A stretch of DNA of 64,000 bases, from positions 4,518,001 to 4,582,000 of the forward strand of contig CP087965.1 in NCBI GenBank assembly GCA_024703855.1. Direction: 5' to 3'. The notes under the pieces are model-generated. The model saw only the letters and a program-made list of their open reading frames with translations, made no database searches and was not told the origin of the DNA. This document shows positions 47,752-57,188 of the stretch, one piece after another; the stretch's first letter is position 1, and each line of letters opens with the position of its first letter. A program made the position numbers and the translations under genes. This stretch comes from Polaromonas sp. P2-4 (GTDB lineage: Bacteria; Pseudomonadota; Gammaproteobacteria; Burkholderiales; Burkholderiaceae_C).

Positions 47752-48412
47752 GGTGATCAACGTAAAACAGAATGGAAAGGGCAAGACGTTTTGAGCCAGC
47801 GAATTGACGCTGCGCTGCTGGATTATCTCTGCCTGGCAAGGTGCGCTGTAACCGAACGCTACGGTGCCAGGATCGGCCTGCACAACCCCACGGTTGAGCC
47901 TAGGACGAGGTCAGCCGGGCCGCGCATTTCGGGCGGGTTCCGGCCGACATCAGCATCAGGGTGGCCGCAGTGTGCGCCAGTTTGCCGCCGGGCTGGGTAT
48001 GCTATCGAATCAGTAGCTGCTTGCACCCGTCCTGTTTGGGCTGGAGGCCGATATGACTTGTTTCTGAGCGAATACGCGGTGCTGTGGCTGATTGACAGCA
48101 GCGCGCCCAAACCAGCCGCTCAACGCGTCCCGCTTGAGCGTCTGCGGGTACTGGCCACCGGCTGCTTCTTGGAAGTTCAATTACACGGCTTGATTTGCCG
48201 GTCAGCCGTCGTTCATGGTGGACAACAATGTGCCCAAAACAGACAATCATTTGCCCAGCACGCTGCCCGTCAGCAGACGTTGAGTGTTGGACACAATGGG
48301 AACTCATTGCTGGACTTGACAGTTTTCAGGGCAGATTGCGACAGGTCACCTTGCCCGGAGTTGTTGGGCGTGGCTTAACGATATCGGACTGGGAAGCCGC
48401 CAATCCGATGGC
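47752..48412. other. intergenic region with repeat R1 copy e
   Basis: About 660 bases. It contains R1 at 48001-48054. A 195-codon plus-strand open frame crosses the region and the repeat, but it has odd composition and no recognisable family, so I do not call it. No RNA gene seen. Confidence 0.5.
48001..48054 (+). repeat. dispersed repeat R1, copy e
   Basis: GCTATCGAATCAGTAGCTGC, then TTGCACCCGTCC, TTTGGGCTGGAGGCCGATAT. Matches the whole R1 consensus. Confidence 0.7.
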
Positions 48413-48690
48413 TTAACGGATGCGACCGCTTGCGCGGAGTTGCTCGCCGACACGAGCAATTTCTGTTTCGCCATGGCGAAGCGCCATGGCTTTGCTGTGC
48501 ACCGAGTAGTACCCAAGCACCAGATCGTGCGAGTGCTTTTGTGCCGAGGCAACAATGAATTCGGTCGGAACAATGGCCGTGAAGTCCAGCGCCTCATCTG
48601 ATTCGTTGAATACGGCCAGTTCATTTTCCAGGCGCGTGACGTCGGCCTCCTTGATCGCCTCGCGTGCGCAGCGTCACGAATTTGTGACAT
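48413..48690 (-). CDS. small hypothetical protein, frameshifted
   Basis: A short minus-strand gene, start ATG 48690 (MSQIRDA), stop 48413. After a break near 48665 it reads AIKEADVTRLENELAVFNES, DEALDFTAIVPTEFIVASAQ, and GETEIARVGEQLRASGRIR: about 90 residues, helical and acidic with normal composition. No family recognised. It lies 7 nt downstream of the end of the M20 amidase gene on the same strand and may be cotranscribed. Confidence 0.45.
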
Positions 48691-48697
48691 CGTAAGA

Positions 48698-49883
48698 TTA
48701 AGCAAGGAAACGCTCGGCCAGTCGGCTCCAGAAGGCTGCGCCGACCGTCAGGTTACTGTCGTGGAAGTCGTAGTGCGGATTGTGCAGGCCCCGCCCGCCC
48801 TCCGACGGCCCGTTGCCGATACGGACCAGTGCGCCCGGGCAGGCCTGCAGCATGTAGGCGAAGTCCTCGCTGCCCATCATGCGGGGGAACTCGCGCTCCA
48901 CCCGCTCGGAGCCGACCAGTTCGGTCGCCACATCGCCCGCCAGCGTGACCGCCGCAGTGGCGTTGTCGACCACCGGATAGCCCTCGATGTAGCGGATCTC
49001 GGCCTTCGCCCCGTAGCCCTCGGCGGTTGCATTCACCAGGGCGGTGATGCGCTCCTTGAGCAGTGCCCGCACCGCCGCGCTGAAAGAACGCACGCTGATG
49101 CCGATCTCGGCCTCGGCCGGAATAACGTTGAGCGCCTCGCCCGAGCGCAGCCGCCCCACGGTGACAACGGCGGATTCGTTGGGGTCCACGTTGCGCGAGA
49201 CCACGGTCTGCAAGGCCATCACGATGGCCGCCGATGCCACCAACGGATCGACCGCGAGATGCGGCCGCGCCTGCGTGGCCGCCGACACCTACGATCTTGA
49301 TGAAAACCCGGTCGCCGGCCGCCAAGAAGGGGCCGGGACGCATCAGGAAGTGCCCCTGTGGCGCGCCCGGATGGTTGTGCATGGCAAACACCATGTCGCA
49401 GGGAAAACGCTCGAACAGGCCGTCAGCCACCATGGCCTTGCCGCCGCTGTCGAAACCGCGTTCCTCGGCCGGCTGGAAAATCAGGTTGAGCGTGCCGGAG
49501 AATCGGCGGGTGGCCGCCAGATGCTTGGCCGCTCCCAGCAACATGGCGGTGTGGCCGTCATGGCCGCAGGCGTGCATGCAGCCGGGGGTGGCGCTGGCAT
49601 AGGGCAGGCCGGTCTCCTCCTGGATGGGCAGGGCGTCCATGTCGGCGCGCAGGCCCAGGCGCTTCGTGCCCTCGCCCGCACGCAACTGCGCCACCAGGCC
49701 GGTCTGGCCGATGCCGCGCGTGACCTGGTAGCCCCATTGTTGCAGTTTGTCGGCGACCAGATCGGAGGTCTGGTGTTCGGCAAAGGCCAGCTCGGGATGC
49801 CGATGGATGTGGCGCCGCCAGCTTGCCAGCTCGTTGTGCAGCGGCTTCAGGTCATCGACCCGGGTGAGCTCCGGATGCGACAT
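48698..49883 (-). CDS. M20-family amidohydrolase (hippurate/N-acyl amino acid hydrolase type), frameshifted
   Basis: About 395 residues. Di-metal motifs: LRADMDALPIQEETGLPYAS, HACGHDGHTAMLLGAAK, LIFQPAEERG, FAMHNHPGAPQG, and late His in GRGLHNPHYDFHDSNL. The dimerisation domain resumes in another frame after about 49290 (HLAVDPLVASAAIVMALQTVVSR). Hydrolyses N-acyl or N-benzoyl amino acids. The start ATG overlaps the stop of the upstream Bug gene, so receptor and hydrolase are coupled: uptake of the same amide is likely. Confidence 0.9.
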
Positions 49884-50878
49884 CAGTTGGAGTCCAGCAC
49901 GATCTTGTTGTCGTGGGCGATGCGCCGGTAGAACTGGATGCGTTCGGCGATTTCCTTGCGGTAGGCCGCCGGCGTGATGTCTTCCGGAATGATCATGCCC
50001 TTGTCGACCCAGGTGGCCCGGTTGGCGGGGTCGCTGACGATCTTGCGGGTCTCGAGGTAGAGCTTCTGTACGATGGCGTCGGGTGTCTTCGCGGGCGCTG
50101 CCAGGCCGCTCCACGAGGTCAGGTTCAGGTCGGGGAATTTCAGTTCGGCGAAGGTCGGTACGTTGGGCAACTGCGGCACGCGCGCGGGCGCGGCGACAGC
50201 CAGGGCACGCAGCTTCCCGTTGAGGATGTTGTCCAGGTTAGACGACAGGTTGTTCCAGGTCAGCTGCACCTGGCCGCTCAATAGGTCGGACAGCGCCACT
50301 CCGGCGCCCCGGTAGGGGATATGGGTCATCGGTATGCCGGCCTGCTTCTTCAGTAGTTCCATGCTCAGGTGCGAGACCGAGCCGATGCCGGCGCTGGCGT
50401 AGTTGAGCGCGGTCGGGTGGGCCCGCGCGTATTTCACCAACTCGTCGAAGGTGTGGATCGGCAGGCCGGCATTGATCACCAGCACGTTGGCGAGGCGGCC
50501 AATGATGGTGATGGGTGCAAAGTCCTTGACTGCGTCGTAAGGCAGCTTCGGGTTCATCGCTGGGTTCACCACGTGTGTGCTCTGCGAGGTGACGATCAGG
50601 GTGTAGCCGTCCGGTGCCGCCTTGGCGACGTAGGTCGAGCCGATGGTGCCGCCGGCGCCGCCGCGGTTGTCGATCACCACCGGTTGGCCCAGTGCGCGGG
50701 CCAGGCGATCGGCAATAAGGCGGCCGGAGAAATCGACGGAACCGCCTGGTGTGAAAGGCACCACCATGTTGATCGGGCGGGTCGGATAGGGTGCGTCGGC
50801 TGCGAAGGCAGGCAGGCCGAAGCCGGCCATCCCGACGGTGGCGGTGGACGTGAGGAACTGGCGGCGGTCGAGTGTCAT
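49883..50878 (-). CDS. Bug/TctC-family periplasmic receptor
   Basis: Intact, 331 residues. Signal peptide begins TLDRRQFLTSTATVGMAGFG and ends near AFAAD. Mature landmarks: YPTRPINMVVPFTPGGSVD, DNRGGAGGTIGSTYVAK, APDGYTLIVTSQ, and MTHIPYRGAGVALSDLLSGQVQ. Start at 50878 chosen at MTLDRRQF. Coupled to the M20 amidase, so the ligand may be an N-acyl amino acid or a related carboxylate. Divergent from a LysR gene. Confidence 0.92.
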   Translation of the reverse strand: MTLDRRQFLTSTATVGMAGFGLPAFAADAPYPTRPINMVVPFTPGGSVDFSGRLIADRLARALGQPVVIDNRGGAGGTIGSTYVAKAAPDGYTLIVTSQSTHVVNPAMNPKLPYDAVKDFAPITIIGRLANVLVINAGLPIHTFDELVKYARAHPTALNYASAGIGSVSHLSMELLKKQAGIPMTHIPYRGAGVALSDLLSGQVQLTWNNLSSNLDNILNGKLRALAVAAPARVPQLPNVPTFAELKFPDLNLTSWSGLAAPAKTPDAIVQKLYLETRKIVSDPANRATWVDKGMIIPEDITPAAYRKEIAERIQFYRRIAHDNKIVLDSN

Positions 50879-50928
50879 GGCGTAGGGGAGGGTGGAAATA
50901 CGGAAAGTGTAGGGACTCCCGTCGCACG

Positions 50929-50958
50929 CATCAAACGACAAAATCGTCTTTCGTGATG
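50929..50958. promoter_or_regulatory. possible LysR operator
   Basis: CATCA-N20-TGATG, with inner ACGA and TCGT also symmetric, in the 99-nt gap between the Bug and LysR start codons. Position fits regulator binding; weak evidence. Confidence 0.35.
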
Positions 50959-50977
50959 ACATGATGTAATAGCCAGC

Positions 50978-51930
50978 ATGAAATTGCGCTCACCGTCATT
51001 GACCGAACTGCATGCCTTCCTGGCTGTCTGCCGGCGGGGCAGTTTTCGTCAGGCCGCAGAGGACCTGTGCGTGACCCAGGCGGCGGTGAGCCGCGCGGTG
51101 CAGCGGCTGGAGCAGCACCTGGGTGACTGCCGGCTGTTCGACCGTTCGCCGCAAGGCGTGGTGCTGAGCGAACAGGGCCGGCAACTGCGGCAGCTGACCG
51201 AACACCACGTGATGGCACTGGAGTCGGCCACCGCGCTGTTCCTGCAGCCGCGCGCCGGGAAAACTGCGCCTGAGTGTCATCCCCACCCTGGGCACCAAGT
51301 GGCTGCTACCGCGCCTGCCGCGCTTCCAGGCGCAGCATCCGGACTTGGACATCGAGATGCGCCAGTTCCGCCACGACGAGGACTTCAGCCGCGACGACGT
51401 GGATGTCTGGATCGACGTGAAGCGGCCCCCGCCGCCGCTGGCCGACGCGGCTGCAGGTGAGCTACCTGCTGGGGCGCGATATCGTGCCGGTGTGCGCGCC
51501 CGCCGTGCTGCCGCGCCTGAAGCAGCCGCGAGACCTGGCGCGCGAGGTGCTGCTGTACCACACCAACTTTCCGGACAATTGGGCGCGCTGGGCCAATATC
51601 GCCGGCCTGGGCGGCGAGCCCCGGCTGGGCCCGGGCTACGACCTCAGCATGAACCTCATCTTCGCGGCCAAGGAAGGACTCGGCATCGCGATCACCCAAC
51701 CCTGCCTGATCGAACGCGAGTTGCAGAACGGCGAACTTGTCATCCCCTTTGCCTTGCCGGTATCGACCGGGCGCGGATATTTCCTGTGCATCGACAAGGG
51801 CCGCCCGACCAGCCCCGGCCAGCAGGCCTTCATGCAGTGGGTGCAGGAGGAGGCCCGGCAGGCGGTCGATCCGGTGTCGGGCGCATCGAGCGGGCCGGGC
51901 CGGGCTGTAGCCGTCGACGCTTTGCGGTAG
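50978..51930 (+). CDS. LysR-family regulator (GcvA-like type), frameshifted
   Basis: About 317 residues. HTH: LTELHAFLAVCRRGSFRQAAEDLCVTQAAVSRAVQRLEQHLG, CRLFDRSPQGVVLSEQG. Effector domain: LRLSVIPTLGTKWLLPRL, HPDLDIEMRQF, DVDVWID, then EGLGIAITQPCLIERE. This arrangement resembles the GcvA/TrpI group. Breaks near 51259 and 51425. Divergent from the Bug/M20 pair and probably controls it. Confidence 0.88.
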
Positions 51931-52037
51931 CGACATGTTGGCTGGACTGACCCCCTCCGGCTGAACCACAGGGGAGTTCGAGACTGATACGCCGGCAGGG
52001 CCTTCACCAGGAGAGGGTCCATGTCATCACGAGGAAG

Positions 52038-52193
52038 CTAAGCGCCGCTCATCAGCGTTGGCGCATCGAGCGCGATTACCAGGACCTGAAGCAGGACTTC
52101 GGGCTGCCTCGCGCCAGAACCGTGGACGACTGCAAGAACAGCGGCTACCGGGGCCATCGAAATCGCGGCCGCATTGCTGACCAAAGCCTGTAG
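52038..52193 (+). pseudogene. fragment of a DDE transposase (IS701/IS4-like)
   Basis: About 50 codons: LSAAHQRWRIERDYQDLKQD followed by FGL, then unrelated sequence to a stop. The HQRWRIE..YQ.LKQ..GL stretch is typical of the C-terminal Glu region of IS701/IS4-type transposases. No ends or other parts found. Confidence 0.65.
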
Positions 52194-52775
52194 CCTTAAG
52201 TGACCGGTATGGAGCAGGCAGTTTCGATATTCGGCAGTCAGGAGTCAGTCTTCTGTTGACGGTCGAGAAAAAATCCCGATTGGCAGCTGGCACTAAACGG
52301 CACTGAATTGCCGGTCGAACGAGCTAGCCAGAAAGCTGTCATTGGGCACTTGGAAAACCAGGGTTCCAGATTGCGGCCACCAGTCACAGGCTCCATCGTG
52401 CCCGAACCAACCGTTGATGGCGCCGCCCGTTTGCTGGCGCTCAAATGCGACAGCGGGTCAGCTTAACAATTTTTCTTCGAAACCGACAACAGCCCAGTCG
52501 CCGCGTCAACACAAGCGATTTCGCCTACGCAAACCCAAGAGCATCCCCAATTCGCGTGAGTGTTGACAACCACGACATTCGCCCTGTAACGTTCGCCTTG
52601 TACGCCAGTTCGGAATTGTCCATCTGAGTGTTTTGATGCCGAGGTTACTGTGCTGTCGGACGATACTGTCGTTCGCACTACGCAGACCTATTTATCAAGA
52701 CAAGTCCGCAAATTTCGCTGATCAAGGTTTCCCGATAGTCTGGGCGCCATCAGCTTAACGTATAGGAATAAAAAG
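52194..52775. other. region without recognisable gene
   Basis: About 580 bases after the transposase fragment. Short frames on both strands show no family. It probably holds decayed sequence and the promoter of the cyanophycinase-like gene. Confidence 0.5.
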
Positions 52776-53885
52776 ATGAAAAATCCTACACGCCGCGCTT
52801 GGCTTGGGTTGGCTCGCGACCTGCTGGCGCTGGCCGCCGCTTCGTTTGTTCTTATTTCGCCTGTGCAGGCGGCGGGCGGTGGCAGCGGAACTGGCGCCAA
52901 GCCTACCCTCAGCACCAAGGACTTCGACTATTACCTCACGGGTAATTCAGCCGATATGTCACCCCGCCAGCCCACATCGCAGATGACAGTGTTGATGGGT
53001 GGAGGGCTCGACGTTGATCAGGCCTTCAAGGACATGATTGCCAAGGCTGGAGGTAGCGCCACCAACAAGATTGATGTCGTCGTCATCCGCGCTTCAGGTG
53101 CAGATGGCTACAACCCATACTTGTCCACCATGGAAGGCGTCGATTCGGTCGAGACCCTTGTCATCAAAACTCCAAATGGTGCTAACGATCCGAAGGTCAC
53201 GAGCGTCATTCTCGGGGCAGACGTGTTGTTCATCGCCGGAGGCGACCAGTGGAGCTACATCAGTCAGTGGAACGAGACCTCCGTCGAGACGATCATCAAG
53301 ACTGTTCTGCTTCCGAAAAACGTGCCTATCGGCGGAACGAGCGCGGGCCTCGCGGTGTTGGGCGCTGTAGATTTTTCGGCACAGCACGGCACGATCACTT
53401 CGTCAGATGCACTCAGCGACCCGTATAACCGCAGGCTCACCCTTGACCGTACGTTCCTGGAGACCCTTCCCGAACTCCAGAATACGATCGTGGATTCCCA
53501 TCTGGTGAGCCGCGATCGCATGGGACGTCTGGTGGCCTTTCTGGCGAGGATGATTAAAGACGGTATGCCCTGGAGTGCTGCACGGGCCATCGGTGTCGAC
53601 GAGGGTACTGCCGTCGTGATCGATGGTGACATCGCCACCGTGCGTGCTAACAGCGGCGGAACTGGGGCTGCGTACTTCTTGAAACTGCCGCAAGACCCGG
53701 GCACTTCCTTGATTGTCAAGCCTAAAACCCCGCTCGAAGTCTCGTCGGTACATGTTGACAAGCTCACTCAGGCGGCTGGGGGCCACTTCGACATGGTCAA
53801 CTGGCTTCGGAGCGGCGGAGGTAGTACGTACTCCCTGTATGTCCAACGTGGCGTGTTGTATGGGCCGGGCAATAACCCTTACTGA
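52776..53885 (+). CDS. secreted cyanophycinase-like serine peptidase (S51 family)
   Basis: Intact, 369 residues. Signal peptide to about SPVQAA. Then an S51-type fold: QMTVLMGGGLDVDQAF, DVLFIAGGDQWSYISQW, and PIGGTSAGLAVLG with the nucleophile Ser of GxSAG. DEGTAVVIDGD follows, a conserved strand pair of cyanophycinases. The family cuts beta-aspartyl-arginine peptides; this extracellular form would use cyanophycin or other peptides from outside. It is flanked by transposase and gcvP remnants, suggesting an acquired or relocated gene. Confidence 0.85.
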   Translation: MKNPTRRAWLGLARDLLALAAASFVLISPVQAAGGGSGTGAKPTLSTKDFDYYLTGNSADMSPRQPTSQMTVLMGGGLDVDQAFKDMIAKAGGSATNKIDVVVIRASGADGYNPYLSTMEGVDSVETLVIKTPNGANDPKVTSVILGADVLFIAGGDQWSYISQWNETSVETIIKTVLLPKNVPIGGTSAGLAVLGAVDFSAQHGTITSSDALSDPYNRRLTLDRTFLETLPELQNTIVDSHLVSRDRMGRLVAFLARMIKDGMPWSAARAIGVDEGTAVVIDGDIATVRANSGGTGAAYFLKLPQDPGTSLIVKPKTPLEVSSVHVDKLTQAAGGHFDMVNWLRSGGGSTYSLYVQRGVLYGPGNNPY

Positions 53886-54229
53886 GCCTGCCGGTTGTTT
53901 AACTGAAACGGTGCTGCAGTTCCTTAAATTTTGCAGCACCCAAGGCATGAAAAACGGCTGAGCACTGAGGACACCTCAAATTCCTCAGCGGTCGAGAGTT
54001 GAGGTTGACCGTTCAGCTGATCAAGGCAAAACTGATCGACCGCTGTTGGTCGGATGCGGGTTCTGTGGCACTTGAAGTGGTCGCCAGTATGCCGACACTT
54101 GCACCGCAGTCTTGGGTGTCCCGTATGGAGCAAGCAGATCGGATAGTTGTATGACGGCAGTCAGTGGCGGATTCAATCGGTCGATGCAACACACTAGATG
54201 CTGCGTAAGCAGCAGGAGTGGTGCCTTCC
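53886..54229. other. region after the cyanophycinase-like gene
   Basis: About 340 bases. It begins with a 9-bp hairpin (GGTGCTGCA / TGCAGCACC, 53910-53940). I see no gene in the rest. Confidence 0.5.
53910..53940. terminator. hairpin downstream of the cyanophycinase-like gene
   Basis: Perfect 9-bp arms GGTGCTGCA and TGCAGCACC around a 13-base AT-rich loop, 24 nt after the stop. No T-run, so it may be a stability hairpin rather than an intrinsic terminator. Confidence 0.5.
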
Positions 54230-54464
54230 TCAAGCGTAGTCGCTCACGGGCACGCAACTGAACGACACGTTGCGGTCGCCATAAACATTGTCAACGCGGA
54301 CCACGGGTGGCCAGTATTTCGCTTTCGGCAGGTTCGACCATCTGTGTGTCGGGTACCGAAAAGCTCGAAGTCAGCGCATGAAAACCAAGGTTCATCAGGT
54401 GCTTGACCGCATCATGGATCAGACCGACGTGGCAGACACAAGAGGATGAAGTGTGGGCGGGCAT
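54230..54464 (-). pseudogene. fossil of the glycine dehydrogenase gene gcvP (3' end, internal deletion)
   Basis: Minus strand reads AVKHLMNLGFHALTSSFSVP then MVEPAESE, matching the conserved [23 protein letters not shown] region of GcvP, and then in another frame KYWPPVVRVDNVYGDRNVSF and CVPVSDYA-stop, the very C-terminus of GcvP. About 55-60 codons that normally separate these two are missing. No other part of gcvP is present nearby. Confidence 0.8.
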
Positions 54465-54642
54465 GGGCCTGTCTCCTTGAAGCTCTGCCCGTTGAGGCGG
54501 TCTATGAAGTGGCCTCAATCTGAACAGCGCAGTGCTCAAATATTTCGCGGTGCGAAAAGGCGAAAAAACTCGCTTGTGCAACGCACCCGGCCGTTGCATC
54601 CTACGGCCTGAGATTTTTTTGTCCCACTTATTTCCCTGCCGC

Positions 54643-55513
54643 ATGCCGATTACCAGCGATTTGATCAAGACCGTCACCGCCTCTTTGTACGAGCGTTCGC
54701 TCAAGAAGATTCCGGAAGACACCAAGGCCGTGTTGCGCCGAGCCCAGGGTATCGAGACATCGGACACGGCCAGGAAGACGCTGACCATCATGCTCAAGAG
54801 CGCCGATGCGGCCGAGCAGCAGGACCACCTCGTGTGTTCCGACGTCGGCATTCCGGTGTACTCGGTGAAGATCGGCACCCAGGTGCGTTTCGGCGGCGCC
54901 GTTCGGCAGGCGATCGTGGACGGTTTTGCCGATCTGGCCGCTCACATCCAGCCGCCGATTCTCAGGATGGTGACAAACCCGCTGACGCACCAGCGCAGCT
55001 ACGCCGGCAAGGACATGCCGATCGTGACCTTCGACGTTATCGACGATGCCGATTACCTGGAAATCATTTGCGCGCCCAAAGCCATGGGCAGCGGGCGCTG
55101 GGAAGCGCTGGAGACTTTTGTCTACCCCACGCTCGGAAACCATAGAGACCTATGTGCTCGATGTCGTGATGAAGGCCGGCTCGCAGCCCTGTCCGCCCAT
55201 CGTCGTTGGTGTCGGCATCGGCGGCACCTTCGACTATGCGGCGCGCCTGGCCAAGCAGCAGATACTGCGACCGTTCGGCCAGACCAATCCGGAACCGATT
55301 CTTGCGGCGATGGAGCAGCGTTTGCTCCAGGCCATCAACAGCATGGGCTTCGGCCCCATGGGCACGGGCGGCGACACCACGGCCATGGCGGTGCACATCG
55401 ACTACGCGGCCAGCCACGGCTTCATGCCGGTGGCGGTGGCCATGAACTGCTGGATCAACCGCCGCACCGGTGCGCGCATCCGCAACGACGGCACGGTGGA
55501 GTGGTTCGAATGA
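54643..55513 (+). CDS. class I fumarase/tartrate dehydratase-type Fe-S hydratase, alpha subunit, frameshifted
   Basis: About 290 residues. Start MPITSDLIKTVTASLYERSLKKIPED. Conserved DHLVCSDVGIPVYSVKIG, with one of the Cys that hold the [4Fe-4S] cluster, then PIVVGVGIGGTFDYAARLAK, and GPMGTGGDTTAMAVHID. One extra G near 55137 shifts the frame (TLETIETYVLDVV restored). Acts with the next gene as a two-subunit hydro-lyase on a hydroxy-dicarboxylate such as malate, tartrate or a catabolic analogue. First gene of the seven-gene operon. Confidence 0.87.
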
Positions 55514-56160
55514 CGAGCAAGACACACCACCTGCGGTTGCCGCTTGATGCGAGCGCCGTGCGCGAGCTGGCGGTCGGCGACATGGTCATGCTCAGCGGCG
55601 ACATCACGATCAGCATCGGCCTGCCGACGCACCAGCGCATGGTGACCGAGCTGCAGGCGGGCCATGCACTGCCGCTGGACCTGCATGGCGGCGCCTTCTT
55701 CCATCTGAGTTCCTACGTCCGCGATGCCGCTGGTGAACATGCCGCGCCGCAGGCGCCCCGCATGCAGCAGGCGCTGTACATGAACCCCAGCACCAGCACG
55801 CGCTACAACCCCTACATGCCGGCCCTGATCCGTTCCCTGGGCCTGCGTCTGGTCGGCGGCAAGGGCGGGCTCGACATGGCCAGCGTGGCCGCCATGCAGG
55901 AGGCGGGTTGCGCCTACCTTTCGTTTCTCGGCGGCGGCTGCACGTTGCTGTCGGAGTCCATCCAGAGCGTCGTGTCCAGCCACTGGAATGAGTACATCTC
56001 CCAGTTCCGGCTGGTGACCTTGCGCGTCGAGAACCTGGGCCCGGCCACGGTGGCGATCGACGCGCATGGCAACAGCATCTACGAAAGCCTTCGTCAGCAG
56101 GCCCAAAGCCGCTTGCCTCAAATACTGAGTGAATTGAAGCACCAGCGACAAACCAACTAA
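55510..56160 (+). CDS. class I fumarase/tartrate dehydratase-type hydratase, beta subunit
   Basis: Intact, 216 residues. LRLPLDASAVRELAVGDMVMLSGDI, THQRMVTE, NPSTSTRYNPYMPALIRSLG, and VGGKGGLDMASVAAMQEAGCAY are landmarks of the C-terminal/beta domain. Overlaps the alpha gene by 4 nt (ATGA), so the subunits are coupled. Which hydroxy-acid is used cannot be told. Confidence 0.88.
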   Translation: MTSKTHHLRLPLDASAVRELAVGDMVMLSGDITISIGLPTHQRMVTELQAGHALPLDLHGGAFFHLSSYVRDAAGEHAAPQAPRMQQALYMNPSTSTRYNPYMPALIRSLGLRLVGGKGGLDMASVAAMQEAGCAYLSFLGGGCTLLSESIQSVVSSHWNEYISQFRLVTLRVENLGPATVAIDAHGNSIYESLRQQAQSRLPQILSELKHQRQTN

Positions 56161-56173
56161 AACGGAGACATTC

Positions 56174-57154
56174 ATGATTCGCCGACCCTTCTTGCAAGCC
56201 GCACTCGCTGCCTGCAGCCTGCTCTTCATGGCGCAGACCAGCGTACTGGCACAAACCGACTGGCCGAACAAGCCGGTCAAGATCGTCGTGCCATTCCCGG
56301 CCGGCGGCAGCACTGACATGGTCGCGCGCCAACTGGCCCAGCACCTGAGCACGACCTTCGGTCAACAGTTCATCGTGGACAACAAGGGCGGCGCCGGCGG
56401 CAACATAGGCACCGATGCCGTGGCCAAAGCCGCGCCCGATGGCTACACCATCGGCCTGTCGACCTCGGGCCCGCTGGCCAACAACAAGTCCTTGTACAAG
56501 AGCATGCCGTTCGACGCGCAAAAGGATCTGACGCCGATCGCGCTGGTCGGCGAGATCCCGCTGGTGTTCGTCACCAACCCGGCCGTCAAGGCGGCCAACC
56601 TCAAGGAGTTTGTGGCGCTGGTCAAGACCCATCCGGCCCAGTACTCGGTTGGGCATCCGGGCAATGGCACGATCGGCCACCTGGCGCTGGAGTCCTTCAA
56701 GTCGAGCACCGGCGTGGGCCCGCAGTCCGTGCCGTACAAGGGCGACACGCCGGCCATGACCGATCTGCTCGGCAACTCGATCCAGGCGATCTCGGCCCCG
56801 GTGACGGCCTTTATTCCGAACATCCAGGGTGCCAAACTGCGCGGCCTGGCCGTGACCTCGAAGAAGCGTTTCCCCGGCCTGCCCAATGTGCCGACCGCGT
56901 TGGAGCAGGGTATCGACGTCGAAGCCACGGTCTGGTTTGCCATCATCGGCCCGGCCGGCATGGCCAGGCCCGTGGTCGCCAAACTGAACCAGGAAATCAA
57001 CCGCTACACGAATTCGCCCGAAGGCCGCGCCAAGCTTGCGCAGTTCGGCATGGTCGAAGCCAACGGCCCGCCGGAACTGCTGGGCACGCTAATGAACGCG
57101 GAAGCCCTCAAGTGGAAGAAGGTGGTCGAGGCCGCCAGGATTTCCCTTGAATAA
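56174..57154 (+). CDS. Bug/TctC-family periplasmic receptor
   Basis: Intact, 326 residues, signal peptide MIRRPFLQAALAACSLL... to SVLAQ. Landmarks WPNKPVKIVVPFPAGGSTD, DNKGGAGGNIGTDAVAK, APDGYTIGLSTSG, and SVPYKGDTPAMTDLLG. ACGGAGA before the ATG. 13 nt after the hydratase beta gene; presumably binds the substrate of this operon. No TctAB nearby. Confidence 0.93.
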   Translation: MIRRPFLQAALAACSLLFMAQTSVLAQTDWPNKPVKIVVPFPAGGSTDMVARQLAQHLSTTFGQQFIVDNKGGAGGNIGTDAVAKAAPDGYTIGLSTSGPLANNKSLYKSMPFDAQKDLTPIALVGEIPLVFVTNPAVKAANLKEFVALVKTHPAQYSVGHPGNGTIGHLALESFKSSTGVGPQSVPYKGDTPAMTDLLGNSIQAISAPVTAFIPNIQGAKLRGLAVTSKKRFPGLPNVPTALEQGIDVEATVWFAIIGPAGMARPVVAKLNQEINRYTNSPEGRAKLAQFGMVEANGPPELLGTLMNAEALKWKKVVEAARISLE

Positions 57155-57188
57155 ACGCGCCGCAGAAAAACCGAAAACAGAAACACCC

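Noticed and set aside
47791..48378. 195-codon plus-strand open frame
   Set aside because: Unusual residue mix, crosses an R1 repeat, no family features and no ribosome site that stands out.
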